This document shows positions 43,730-54,914 of a DNA stretch of 64,000 nt, piece by piece. The notes under the pieces were generated by a model. It was not told the origin of the DNA, did no database searches, and saw only the letters and a program-made list of their open reading frames with translations. The position numbers were made by a program, and so were the translations under genes. The stretch lies in assembly GCA_021018995.1 (NCBI GenBank), contig CM037596.1, positions 101,911,416-101,975,415 of the forward strand, given 5' to 3'. Position 1 is the stretch's first letter. Each line of letters starts with the position of its first letter. The DNA is from Chloranthus sessilifolius. Its lineage: Eukaryota > Streptophyta > Magnoliopsida > Chloranthales > Chloranthaceae.

Positions 43730-44329
43730 AGTCGGGCTGGGCATGGGTCGGTCAGGTTGGGTGCATCATCGAGGTCGGGGCAGGTTGGGTTGGGCATTTG
43801 TCATTTTCTCATTTGGTAGCAAAAAATATTTTGCACCAGTTGGAATTCCCAACCCTCTGAAAACCACCTAACAATGGAAGTTTTGATTTATGCTATTTCT
43901 AGGCTGACAGAAACGGATTAGTTGATAGCCCTACTTTAAGCTTCAGTAGATAGCGCCTATCAAATCTAGTGAAAATCAAAGTAATCATTTAAATATAAAT
44001 TGTCTAATATTTTGGGCCTTAACCAGCTTGAGGCAATCAAGGAGGGCTCGAGCTTCAGCATAGTTTTTAGATCCTGGCCCATAAAAACTCGCAAGTGCAT
44101 GAATGAAACCACCAGGCCAGATGATTTTTATATAGGCTTATCTAGAGTTGGACAAGCCCATTGTATTTGCTAAACCTCTAATTTGGGCCATTGTATTTGT
44201 TGATTTTTATACTACGGCCAAAGTCCGTGATTTTTTTGAAGCAACTAATGTTGCTTCTTTATTTTCACGTATGGGGTGGTGATTCCTAAATGAATTATAG
44301 GTTGATCAAGAGTTGAAGGACCCCCTTTG
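43730..44329. other. Spacer left of chromovirus element 2
   Basis: Short gggtcggtcaggttgggt repeats at 43741-43795. Otherwise no feature. Confidence 0.4.
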
Positions 44330-47300
44330 TGACGGCCCAACTTTTTCAATTCCTCAGGTATAAGAAAGGCCGGTTCGCCAACCTATCGATCAAACGATAA
44401 GTTGGACAAACAGAGCACATATCAGAGTAAAGCACAATAAATATCCATAGCTAAATTAAATACGGAAGCAGAAGTAAAGAATCACCGATGATGGCCGACC
44501 ATCACCGAAACATAGTTCGTAACAGTCAAAAGTAAAGACATAAATCCAAATACCCAATCACAGGTCAAGTGATGTGAATTTTTAATTGTAATGTTTTACT
44601 CGCAAGCGTACGAATCAGATTGTATATAGTGGGTGCGGAGTACGAGATCATTCCCATGAGGACTATTTTTGAAGATTTAAAAAGATGAGATAGTAACTCA
44701 AGAAATCTACTAAGATTCAGCAGTGCCCTACCAATATTATGATTAAGGTGGTTTTATGAGATGACAATTACTGATTACAAACTAAAACTTAATTGATAAT
44801 TCAAAAATAAAGGTAAAGATGAAGAAGATGAAGATACTAAATCCTCCCATCTTTGGTCCGTTCTTCCCATAATACAAATCTAAGGATTAAGCTATGAGAT
44901 ATACTATTGAAGAAAAACATCGTTTATGGAAGATAAATGGTCAAAACCCTGATAGGTTCCACATTGCATCCCTGCAATCAGGACTTAATTTCAGAGATGA
45001 TTTCCATATATAGATCTGGGATTAAGGGCATGGCTCGGCACACTTGATCTCAAATGCAAATAAAAATCATCCCCAAAGTGGGTAAAAATTCTAACAAAAA
45101 TACCATCATAGATCTGAGATCAAGGGCATGGCTCGGCACACTTGATTTCAGATTAGGGAGTAAGTAAGATAAACTTACCGTTACAGATCCAAGATCCAGG
45201 GCATGGCTCAGCACACTCGATCCCGGATCATAATCGTAAGTAGATCCATACGATGAAAGTAAAAAGACCATATAATAATGATTGGGGTAAAATTATCGTC
45301 ACAGATCTGAGATCCAGGGCATGGCTCGGCACACTCGATCCCAGTTAGTGGCGGGGATTTCATCCGTTCGTGATAGCATAACAACCATAGAATAAAATCT
45401 CATATTTTAATCCTAAATTTATATTATTAGAAGTACATCCCTCGGATGGGAATCATTAGATCCCCATCCCTAAGAATTTAGCCACACATGCTGTAATTAA
45501 ATGACATAAATAAATAAGGAAGAAAAAATAACATCAATTAAATGAATTAAAAATACCTTAAACTTCAATAGAAAATTATTTGATCCACAAGTACGATGAT
45601 CTTCAGAAACGAAATTAACAACGCTCTTTATTAATCTTTGAATGTAAAGTAGGAATCAACTGAACAAGAACAATAAATTGAAGGAAGGAATACTGAAAAG
45701 ATTAAAGGAACAAAGCTCTCAAAAAGGAATAATAAAAACTCTCTATCTCTAAGAATTAATTCTAAAATTCCCTTTTACTCGAAGTGTTGGTTCGGGTTTA
45801 AATAGTTTCCAAGTTGCATAGGTGTCCCAGCTCGAAAAGTCAGGGTCGATTAATGGACCCTATAGGGTCGATGCATCGACCCTCCAAAGAATCCCTAAAA
45901 ATCTGCTTTAAAGTCACTTCCGTGTCAGACTGTTCTCTGTGCCTCGATAAATCGAGCAAAAGGGTCGATGCATCGACCTCTCAGATTTTCGTGAATTCCA
46001 GCCCAACTTTGCATCAGATATTACTTCGGTATTTTGGCCATATCTTTCTACTCCGAACTCAGATTGGCATGATTCTTACTGCGTTGGAAAGCTGACAGAA
46101 AGCTCTACAACTTTTATGTTTTGGACATTTCGTGAATCTAACGTGTTGATGGTCCCAATTGAGCTGCAAGTCGCACCAAGTTCTTGATGACCCAAAGTTA
46201 CAGTGTTTTGACATTATTTTCAGAATTCTTGGGCTGTTTTCTGCACTTTGATTGTATTTACCTGAAACACTTCAAATCTAGTAATTCTCATCATATAGCC
46301 TTCATCGGATGGCTAAATGTAGGTATTTAGGGGTGAAATATCATCATATTTCACTACTCATCATCAGGCAAACCACGTCCAAGTCTAAACTCTCACCGAA
46401 AGCAAATAAATAAATTAAATCCTAAGTTGAGAAATATTCCTCAGGAGGCACCTCAGGCTCTTCCTCGGGAACGTAATCAAAATCACTCTCACTGCCCCGA
46501 GTTGCCACTTCAAAACCTGGACCTGTGACGTATAGTCGAAGTGAGCTAATCAACAAAGCTCAGTAGAAGAAAGACATCAACAACGTTATATTTTAACTAA
46601 AATGGTTTTTAAACATATATCAAAATATAGCATGTTAAAACAGATATGCAGATAAAAGATGAAATTTAAGTGCGAAAAATCATATATAGAATCAATTTCT
46701 AAATAGGTGAAAACAGATTCAAGAACATATGTAAGGTTTCAGTGTCTTAGTTTCTCTAACTTCTATATGCAAAGTTCAGTAATTCATGACTTAATCCTCA
46801 ACTTAAAATATCTCCCGAGTAAACTATATCTCGAGAGCAGGAATATAGCCGATGGGAATCCCTACCTACCATCATCGTTCATGAACCATTTTTCAGGATG
46901 CAGCAAGCCCCTACGTCATGAGGGAAACTTGTGCCAGGAAGATGTTTAAGAATTTTTTTGAGGGGTCGTTCAGGTCAATCATAAAACAGATGCAGATACT
47001 AATATAAATTAGATGCAAGTTTCTTATACATAATTCATATTCTTGATTTTAGATTTTCAGCTTTTCAGCTTTTCAAGGTTTAAGCAGATTCAGGGTTTAG
47101 GTAGACTCAGATTTTTAGTTTTGCATATCAATTTCAGTTTACAGATGTGATTTCAATGACATATGCAAGTTCAAAGATTCTAATTCAAAATATTCATGCG
47201 AATTAAAATAAAATACTGCAAAGATGAGATTCTCCTACCAAAACTTGGAGTTGTGCGAAGTCAAATAAAATCATATTGATGGCCTCTCGCCCCTAATCTA

Positions 47301-48412
47301 TATCACAAATATATGATGATGCATCAAGGTTAACTCTAATCACTAATAATTTTGACCTATTTAAGAGTTTCCTCAAAATCAAGTCGAAACGGGCAAGTTT
47401 GTGCCAATCCTAAAATTTGATGTAACATTCCCCTAATTTTTTGACCTTCAAAATGATTGATTCATGAGTTAGTCAAAACACAAAAGTTGTAGAGCTTGTT
47501 GTTCTCTTTCAAACACAAAAAGAATCATATCAAGCGGAGTTTGGAGTAAAAAGGCATGACTAAAATACCAAGATAGTATCGGAAAGAAAACGAAAACGAA
47601 GAAAAAAACCAAGTTCTATCATCGCTCGAGCGATGCGAGATTTTTCGCCTTATTTTCACCCGAATCGAATCTCACACATTCCCAAAATAAAACTCAAGTT
47701 TAATCTATTAATTCTAAACCTTAAACTCAATAAAAATCATACCTTTAATCAAGGATTCTCTGCTTTGAAACGAGTTACGCAAACGAAGTTTCGGAATGAA
47801 ATCTACGGATTTCCTCAACGATTTGCGTCGCGATCGCTCCTACGAGTTCACTAGGATCACTTCTATTCGTTCCCAATGATCTCAACTTCTTCCAATCGTC
47901 GAAAATGAATCCAAGGGTTGATTCAATCTTGCTCTAGGTTTATGGATCTCAAACAAAAAAGGATTTTAGAGAAAAGGTTTCACAAAATAGATCTCGCAAT
48001 CGGTGGCACGATAAAGGCAAAGTTTTGTAATGATCAAACGACTCAAAACACAGCTAGGTTTTTAGCGTATGGCTCTTGTCTCCTCTTTTTCTCTAAGCAA
48101 ATAAATTTTAGAAACCTTAACCTAAAGCATACGGGAATACCATTCCTCTTATAATAGGGTTGCTCAATATGTTAAGCACACACACACCTTAGTGTGTTAA
48201 ACTTCTAATTTCAACAACTTAGGTCCGGTGTTGAGCGATCACATATAAGGTCAGTGCACTGCTTTCACACAAGGGTCCGATCAAGTCCTACATAAAAATT
48301 TGTCCGCACTATCACATCTAAATAATAATCAAAGGTAAATGGCGACACTGGTCATCGAGCTAAACACGCAAACAGGGTCGGTCTAATTCAGGTAAAAATA
48401 CGAGACTTTACA
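44330..48412 (-). repeat. 3' LTR of element 2, split by a solo LTR
   Basis: The minus strand begins TGTAAAGTCTCGTATTTTTA at 48412 and ends …GAAAAAGTTGGGCCGTCA at 44330. Without the insertion at 44570-46363 it is about 2.28 kb. It shares several conserved blocks with the element 1 LTR. It carries one perfect 16-bp palindrome CATCGCTCGAGCGATG at 47620-47635. Confidence 0.85.
44570..46363 (-). mobile_element. Solo LTR of an Athila-related element
   Basis: On the minus strand it starts TGATGAGTAGTGAAATATGA and ends …AATTAAAAATTCACATCA. Both ends align with the Athila 5' LTR at 51883-53464, including the ends near gggaatgatctcgtac and gattcgt(a/g)c.cttgc. The flanks are tcaag (44565-44569) and tcagg (46364-46368), a 5-bp target duplication with one change. 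It was left by LTR-LTR recombination. It contains four to five copies of a unit around gatccagggcatggctcggc at 45015-45345 and two palindrome pairs (see findings). Confidence 0.85.
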
Positions 48413-48427
48413 TTCTACCCTCCTTAG
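48413..48427 (-). other. Polypurine tract of element 2
   Basis: The minus strand reads AAGGAGGGTAGAA immediately before the TGTAAAG LTR start, the usual plus-strand priming site of this lineage. It confirms 48412 as the LTR boundary. Confidence 0.8.
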
Positions 48428-49019
48428 AAATTTTCGTCCTCAAAAATGAAACAGGTAGCTTAACCGTTCTACGGTAAGTCCTTATCCTAACACAAGTTCT
48501 TATCCAGGCTGAAAATTGAAACAGTCTTAAGTCTAAAGAGAATGGGTCGCTATGTGATAAGTTTCACTAAACACGCTTTTTCAAGGGTCGGGATCCGTAG
48601 TAACCTGGATGTACTGTGTGTGGCATCTCATACTGTCATAGAAGATTGCATTCGTGCATGGATGCATACCTTCCTGAGTGTCACGTGCCTAGAAACATAT
48701 CTCACTGTGACTCAAACCTAGCATACACATCTACCTCACCCTTTTCTCACTAGACCGCATACACTATGACGGTAATTTCTCAAGTAGAAATTTCAGACGT
48801 TAGAATCGAATACTTGTTCAGAAGCGTAACTACATGCCTAGTATACATGTTCTAACTAATGACACGGGTTCTAACTGATACATGGTTCTAACCGATAACG
48901 AATAAATATGATAATTAAGATTTTATTGCGTGATCATTATAGATATATGTAATGCTTGGTTGAAAAAAAGAGTTTTAAACGTCAAAGTACTTATATTTTT
49001 CTTACATATACATTGTTTA
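48428..49019. other. Non-coding spacer between pol and 3' LTR of element 2
   Basis: No conserved frame. ctaactgatacatgg / ctaaccgataacg words recur at 48850-48900. Confidence 0.5.
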
Positions 49020-50330
49020 TGATTTACCTTCATTCGAAAAGTTGTAGAAATCACTCGCGAATTTCTGCTTCGCGCTTCCAAGTAGCTTCCTCTGGAGAGT
49101 GGTTCCGCCACTTCACTAGTACTAAGGGAATGCTCTTGGTCCGTAAGATTTTCTCTTTACGATCCAAGATTTGTACCGGCTCCTCCACCAAAGGTAAGTC
49201 TTCCTGGAGCTCAATGGGCTGGTAGTCCAACACATGGGTCGGGTCCTTAACATATCTCCGTAACATTGACACATGAAACACGTTATGCATTCCCGATAGC
49301 TGCGGTGACAAGGCTACACGATAAGCAACCTCGCCGACTCAGCCCAATACCTCAAAAGGTCCAACATAGCGCGGACTCAGCTTCCCACGCTTCCCAAAAT
49401 GCATCAAGGCTTTTGTAGGAGAGATTTTAACAAAAGCATTATCTCCCACCTGAAACGCAGGTATTAGTGAAAAAATACAAATCACAACAATATCGAGGTG
49501 ACGAATGTAATAAAGCTCACCTGAAACTCAACATAGTTTCTTTTAAAATCAGCATAGCTCTTCTGACGACTTTGAGCAATGCGTAACCTCTCGCGGATTA
49601 ATCAAACTGTCTCGGTCGTGCTCTCCACGATCTCAGGACGTAAAATGAGGTTCTCGCCCACTTCTTCCCAATTAAGCGGAGACCTGCATCGCCGTCCATA
49701 TAAAGCTTCGTAGGGTGCCATGCCAATGCTAGCCTGGTAACTGTTATTGTAGGTAAACTTGATCAACGGTAAATGTTGGTCCCATGACCCCTGAAAATCC
49801 AGCATACAAGCATATAACATATCTTCTATAATCTGATTCACCCTCTCAGTCTGCCCATCATTCTGAGGATAGAATGTCGTAGTGTAATCGAGCCTGAAAC
49901 CCATCCCTTCCTGAAATCGTTGTCAAAACTGAGATGTGTACATCGGGTCTTTGTCGGATACGATACTGACCAGTATACCATGCAACCTAATTATCTCCTT
50001 GATGTATAACTCTGAAAGCTTGTTGGCGGTATACGATATATTATAAGGCAGAAAGTATACAGACTTAGTCAATCGATCCACAATGGCCTAGATGCCATTG
50101 TGTTTTCTCAATGTCCTTGGCAACCCCAAAATAAAGTCTATAGAAATGGCTTCTCATTTTCACTCGGGTATCAGTAGTGGTTGTAACAGTCCTGTCTCCA
50201 CCTTTACTTGCTGGCACACAAGACATCTCGAGACATACTCAGCGACTTCTTTCTTTAAACCCTTCCACCAGAAGCTTTTTTTTTAAATCTTGGCACATCT
50301 TGGTACTTCCAGGGTGAATAGCGTACACAA
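49020..50330 (-). pseudogene. Integrase with C-terminal chromodomain, element 2
   Basis: Read on the minus strand: zinc-binding HHCC region (EEAHKFVYAIHPGSTKMCQ… then [14 protein letters not shown]), catalytic core with SIDFILGLPRT (first Asp), VSDKDPMYTSQF (second Asp) and NDGQTERVNQIIEDMLYACM (Glu), then SPLNWEEVGE and the SH3-like GKLSPRYVGPFEVL. It ends in the chromodomain: VFHVSMLRRYVKDPTHVLDY and VLVKWRNHSPEEATWKREAE. The chromodomain would direct integration to marked chromatin. Several stops and frame changes lie in the core, and a 71-nt intron-like insert separates VEFQ from VGDNAF. Confidence 0.9.
49450..49520 (-). other. Intron-like 71-nt insert in the integrase/chromodomain region of element 2
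   Basis: The minus strand reads GAGTTTCAG|GTGAGCTTTATTAC … CTAATACCTGCGTTTCAG|GTGGGAGAT. The insert has GT-AG ends, a good donor (CAG|GTGAGC), a pyrimidine-rich acceptor (TGCGTTTCAG) and a possible branch point (CACTAAT) 15-20 nt upstream. Removing it joins VEFQ to VGDNAF, exactly the sequence expected (…LEFQVGDHVF…); keeping it gives a frame shift and a stop. The boundaries share the direct repeat GTTTCAGGTG (49447-49456, 49518-49527). Confidence 0.75.
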
Positions 50331-51090
50331 ACTTATGAGCCTCTTCCAAAATGGTGTCCCGAAGCTCAGTACTAATTGGTATGCATACCCGGTCTCTAAA
50401 CAATAACGTGCCCTCGTCCTTGATAGAAAAATCTGTTTTACTTCCCCTAATCACATCACGTCTGATAGCCATAAGCTCATCATCCGTCATCTGAAGTCTG
50501 CGAATGTTCTCATAGAGAGTAGAACGTATCACCAACGTAGCCATTAACATGCCTAAACCTTTTACGTCAAATTTCATGCCACTTAGAGTCATATCTTCCA
50601 ATAGATGCCATCGTCGCACCCTGGCGGTGAGATGTGATAACTGAATAGAGAACTCCTGACTTAACGCATCTGCCACTACGCTTGATTTTCCGAGGTGGTA
50701 CTGGATGGTAAAATCATAATCTTTCAAGAACTCTATCCATCGGCGTTGTCTCATATTCAATTCCTTTGAGAGAAGAGATACTTGAGGCTCTTATGATCGG
50801 TAAATATATCGAAGGTCTTCCCATAAAGATAATACCTCTAGATCTTCAAGGTAAAGATTACTGCAGCCAACTCAAGGTCATTTGTCGGATAATTCTTCTC
50901 ATGGTCTTTTAGCTATCTAAACCCATAAGCAATGACTCTCTCATTCTGGTTAAGCACACAGCCTAAACCCCCATACGATGCGTCACTGTACATTGCAAAG
51001 CCTCCCCTACCTGGTGGTATAGTAAGTACTGGCGCAGTAGTCAATCATTTTTTGAGTTCCTGAAAACTCTGCTCACACTACTCTGTCCAA
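50331..51090 (-). pseudogene. RNase H and connector region, element 2
   Basis: The minus strand encodes MYSDASYGGLGCVLNQNERV, AYGFR, a stop, LKDHEKNYPTNDLELAAVIF, FDIFTDHKSLKYLFSQ, then RRWIEFLKDYDFTIQYHLGK and SSVVADALSQE. These are the RNase H_like domain (first D in SDAS, E in LELAAV, D in FTDH) and its conserved tail. It removes RNA from the RNA/DNA hybrid during reverse transcription. Frameshifts near 50765 and stops make it dead. Confidence 0.88.
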
Positions 51091-51882
51091 TCAAACTTAG
51101 TGTTCTTCTTCGTAAGTTGTGTAAGCGGACCTGATATCTTAGAGAAGCCCTCCAAAAACCTTCTATAGTAACATGTCAAACTGAGGAAACTACAAATCTC
51201 TGTAATCGTCTTCGACTGCTCCTAATTCATCACCGACTCAATCTTTGCTGGGTCAACCATAATACCGGTCTCAGAGACAACATGGCGTAGGAAACTGACT
51301 TGTTCAAGCTAAAACTCACACTTGCTAAGTTTTACATATAACTGATGATTTCTAAGGGTTTGTAAAGCTACTCGCAAGTGTTGCTCATGTTTATCTAGCG
51401 TCTTTAAATAAATGAGGACGTCATCTACAAAAACTACTACAGACTTATCCAAATGTGAGTTGAATATTCTGTTCATCAAGTCCATAAATGACGCGGGTGC
51501 ATCTGTCAACCCAAATGGCATGACCAAGAACTCGTAGTGTCCATATCAGGTTTTGAATGTTATCTTTTGAGTGTCTTCAGATTTGACTTTCAACTGATGG
51601 TAGCCTGACCTCAAGTCAATCTTTGAGAAGAACCTCGCTCCTTATAACTGATTGAACAAATCATCAATTCTCGGAAGTGGATAATAGTTCTTAAATGACA
51701 ACTCATTTAGCTGGCGGTAATCAATTCTCAAAATCGTCTTTCTTCTTCATAATAAAATTGGTGCTCCCCAGGGTGACACACTCGGCCTGATAAAACCCTT
51801 ATCCAACAGTTCCTGAAGCTACTCCTTCAACTCTTTCAATTCTGCAGGCGCCATTCGATACAGAGCTTTCGATACAGGTTCA
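51091..51882 (-). pseudogene. Reverse transcriptase of element 2, cut by Athila insertion
   Basis: The minus strand begins EPVSKALYRMAPAELKELKE (near 51882), then [30 protein letters not shown]…[36 protein letters not shown], and the catalytic [10 protein letters not shown] (FVDD at 51420-51431) followed by [20 protein letters not shown]. It is the N-terminal palm/fingers region with several stops. The Athila 5' LTR starts at 51883, immediately upstream of EPVSK, so the missing start of RT should lie on the far side of the Athila element. Confidence 0.9.
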
Positions 51883-53464
51883 TGATGTGCAGTGAAATAT
51901 GATGATATTTCACCCCTAAAGACCTACATTTAGCTATCCGATGAAAGCCATTTAACATGTTTTTAGATGGTTTTAGTGATTTACAGGCCGGCAGATGTGT
52001 TGAGCATGAAATAACCCACAAGTTCAGAATATAACGTCAAATTCGTGCTACTTTGGATCATGCGGAACCTATCCCGACTTAGAGCTCAATTTGACCCTTC
52101 AAGACAGTAGATTCAGAAAATTGTTAAAACACGAAAGTTGTAGAGCTCGTTGTCAGCTTTCCAACGCCACCCGAATCGCCTCAATCCGACTTCAGGATAG
52201 AAAGTTATGGCCGAAAGACCGAGGCAGTGTCTGAATGCAAAGTGCAGCGGGAGTTCACGGAAATCTGGGAGGTCGATCGATCGACCCTTTTTAGTCGATC
52301 GATCGACCAAAGACGAATTTGAGTCCGGATAGAGTTTGGCCGCGAGAAAATCTTGGAACCAAGAGTGGCGTACGTTTTGGCAATTACGAGAAAAAAAGAT
52401 ATTCTTGGGGGATATATATATTCATCCGGGGAGTCCTAAAGAAAGGGGGATTAGGAGAATTAGGAGCATTCTGTTTTATTCTGATTAGTTTTATTTCTTT
52501 ATTTTTCTTTAGAGAGAGTTTTGTCTTACAGAGAGTTTATTCATTTTTTCTGCATTATTATCATTCTTCTGTGTTAGTTCTTTCTGCTTTTCTAAATCGT
52601 ACGTACTGGGAATAAAAGCTCTGTGTGGAAATTGTTAAAGCTCTTTACGGTATTTTTATATTGATGTTAGTGTTTATTTATATTTTAATTATGTTGTTTA
52701 CTTTTACTATGTGTGGCTAGTTTTATTAAGGATGGGGATCTAATGATTCCCATCCGAGGTATTTATTTATACTAATATCAATCTGTGATTGAGATGTCAG
52801 ATGCCTTTTAAGACCCTAATATTTATTGAATATGGTGCTAATCATGCCCTATGATTTCAGATCTGTAATAATGATTTTATCCTAGTTATCACCCATCTCG
52901 GGGTGAAGTTTTACCACAATCTGAGGTGTGAGTGTTAATCATACACTTATGGGGTGTTAATCATACATCTCCTTGATCTCGGATTGATGGTGTGACTTTA
53001 TCCCAGTGGTGAGTTCCAATCACGATCTGAGGTGTGGGTGTTAATCATACACCTATGGGGTGTTAATCATACATCTCCGTGATCTCAGATCTATATTTTA
53101 GAACTCACGTGTGTATAGGGCAATTCTTCTTTTGAGAAATTTGTTAAGGATTTCATATCTCAAACCACAGATTGGTATTTTATAAATGATAAACCAACGA
53201 TGGGAGGATTTAGCATCCCAATCCTTATCTTTCATTAATTGTTTAATCCTTTAGATTTCGTTAGTATTTATCTGTGTTATTAAAAGTTACCATAATTCTA
53301 GGTTTTCAGTTACTGCATAAGATCTGTAGAAATTCTTTTAGTTAATTAATATTTCTGTTTTTTATATTTTCTAACTAATCCTCGTGGGAACGATCTCGTA
53401 CTTTTGCACCCAATCGACTACATCACGATTCGTGCACTTGCAGTATAAATTTTAGGACACATCA
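51883..53464 (+). repeat. 5' LTR of the Athila element (1582 bp)
   Basis: It starts TGATGTGCAGTGAAATATGA and ends …TTTTAGGACACATCA, next to the PBS. A TATA box TATATATA at 52413-52420 and AATAAA at 52611-52616 would bound the R region. Internal repeats aatcatacacttatggggtg / ttaatcatacatctcc recur at 52935-53090. One palindrome pair lies at 52271-52308. Confidence 0.88.
52413..52420 (+). promoter_or_regulatory. TATA box in the Athila LTR
   Basis: TATATATA in the U3 part, about 190 bases before the AATAAA at 52611, a normal LTR promoter/poly(A) layout. Confidence 0.6.
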
Positions 53465-53485
53465 AGTTTTGGCGCTGTAAAAAAA
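53465..53485 (+). other. Degenerate primer-binding site (tRNA-Asp type)
   Basis: agttttggcgctgt follows the LTR. Athila elements normally carry TTTTTGGCGCCGTTGCC here, complementary to tRNA-Asp; only TTGGCGC-TGT is kept and the rest is a run of A. Confidence 0.6.
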
Positions 53486-53748
53486 GTGTAGAAAATTAAA
53501 AACTTTTGAAAAATAGAAAATTAATTTTAAGAATCTTTAGGTTTGAACTCGTGAATTTTTTTAAAATAAAAATTTTCGAAAAAAAATTCTCCGTCAATCG
53601 ATCGACCAAAACCGATCAATCGACTCTCGAATTTAAAAAAATCTTTGTGGTCGATCAATCGACCTAGACAATGATCGATCAATCCAAGAAAATTTTCATT
53701 TTCCGATTACATTTAAAAAAAAAAAATTTAAAAATTTACATGCACTTT

Positions 53749-54914
53749 ATGCACACGAGATCTTCCAGAGATAAATCTTTAGAACCTCTGAATCTCGAGA
53801 TTGAGCGTACATGTCGCTCAAATCGAAAAGAAGTTAGAAACGGTCGAGAAGCGAACCAACCATCAATTCAATTCAAAATGAAAATCAACAAAGATGAAAA
53901 TGAGGAGGAACCAACCACGAGGAGTTGTTCGCCCCAATTACTACAAATACCCTTCTTGCATCACGTATCCTGCAACACCTGGTGGCAGATTCGAAATCCG
54001 TACCAATGTGATACAAATCTTACCAATCTTTCACGGTATGGATAGAGAAGATCCATATCAACATATCAAAGACTTTGTTGAAATGCATTTCATCGGTATA
54101 TCAAAATTTCAATGAAGAATACGTGAGATTACGTCTATTTCCTTTCTCTATAAAGGATAAGGCCAAAGCATGGTTAAACTCGTTACCAGCTGGATCCATA
54201 ACCACCTGGGATCAAATGGTTAAGAAATTTTTGTCAAAATTCTTTCCCATGGCTAAGACTAATGCCCTAAGACGTGAAATCACTGATTTTACACAAGAAG
54301 AAGATGAGAGATTCTATCAAGCCTGGGATAGATTCATGGATATCTTATTGAAATGTCCTCACCACGGATTCTCAAAATGGAGATTGGTCCAATGTTTTTA
54401 CAACGGATTAGATCAAGCTAATCGACATTTGATTGAATCTATGAACAGTGGAGGATTCTTGGGATTGAGAGAAAATGAATCTTACCAATTCTTGGAAAAG
54501 CTAGCAGAAGACTCACAACAATGGGACTTCTCTAGCAGTCGAGACCAGCCAAAGAAGAATCGAGATCAAGCAGGAAGCTCAGCAAAGAAAGGAGGATTGT
54601 ATGTGGTGAAAGAAACACCAGACCTGATGACAAAAATAGATTTCCTCACTCAACAAGTTGAGGAATTGAAATTGAAGAAAAATGTAAGTGTTGTAAATGT
54701 ACAACCAGACCCATGCTCATATTGTGGGAGTCCAATGCCCACAGCTGACGGCTGTCCGCCACTGCAAAATTCCTCAGAGGATCCAAGTGAACAATTGAAT
54801 GCATTGAACCCTTACGGGCGAAATCAGGGAAATGTTTTCAATGAAAATAATCCAAACAGTTGGAAATATCATCAGAATTACTCATGGAAGCAGAAATCAA
54901 AGACCCCAAGGTAG
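53749..54914 (+). pseudogene. gag: Gag of the Athila element, frameshifted
   Basis: The start MHTRSSRDKSLEPLNLE is typical of Athila gag. A second frame carries GRFEIRTNVIQILPIFHGMD and EDPYQHIKDFVEMH; a third carries VRLRLFPFSIKDKAKAWLNS, SITTWDQMVKKFLSKFFP, and FYQAWDRFMDILLKCPHHGF. This is the retrotransposon gag domain. Frame changes occur near 53890, 54105 and 54905. A partial CxxC (PCSYCGSPMPTADGC) at residues 212-226 of the third frame may be a relic zinc knuckle. Confidence 0.9.

Larger units (their letters stand above)
44330..51882 (-). mobile_element. Ty3/gypsy chromovirus with chromodomain (element 2), interrupted twice
   Basis: Minus-strand order, right to left: RT (from 51882), RNase H, integrase, chromodomain, PPT, 3' LTR (48412-44330). 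The 5' part (gag, protease, 5' LTR) is displaced to the right of the Athila element inserted at 51883, outside the window. The 3' LTR contains an Athila solo LTR. The coding region has many stops and frameshifts. LTR similarity places it in the same family as element 1; chromodomain and LTR size suggest the Del/Tekay lineage. Confidence 0.88.
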
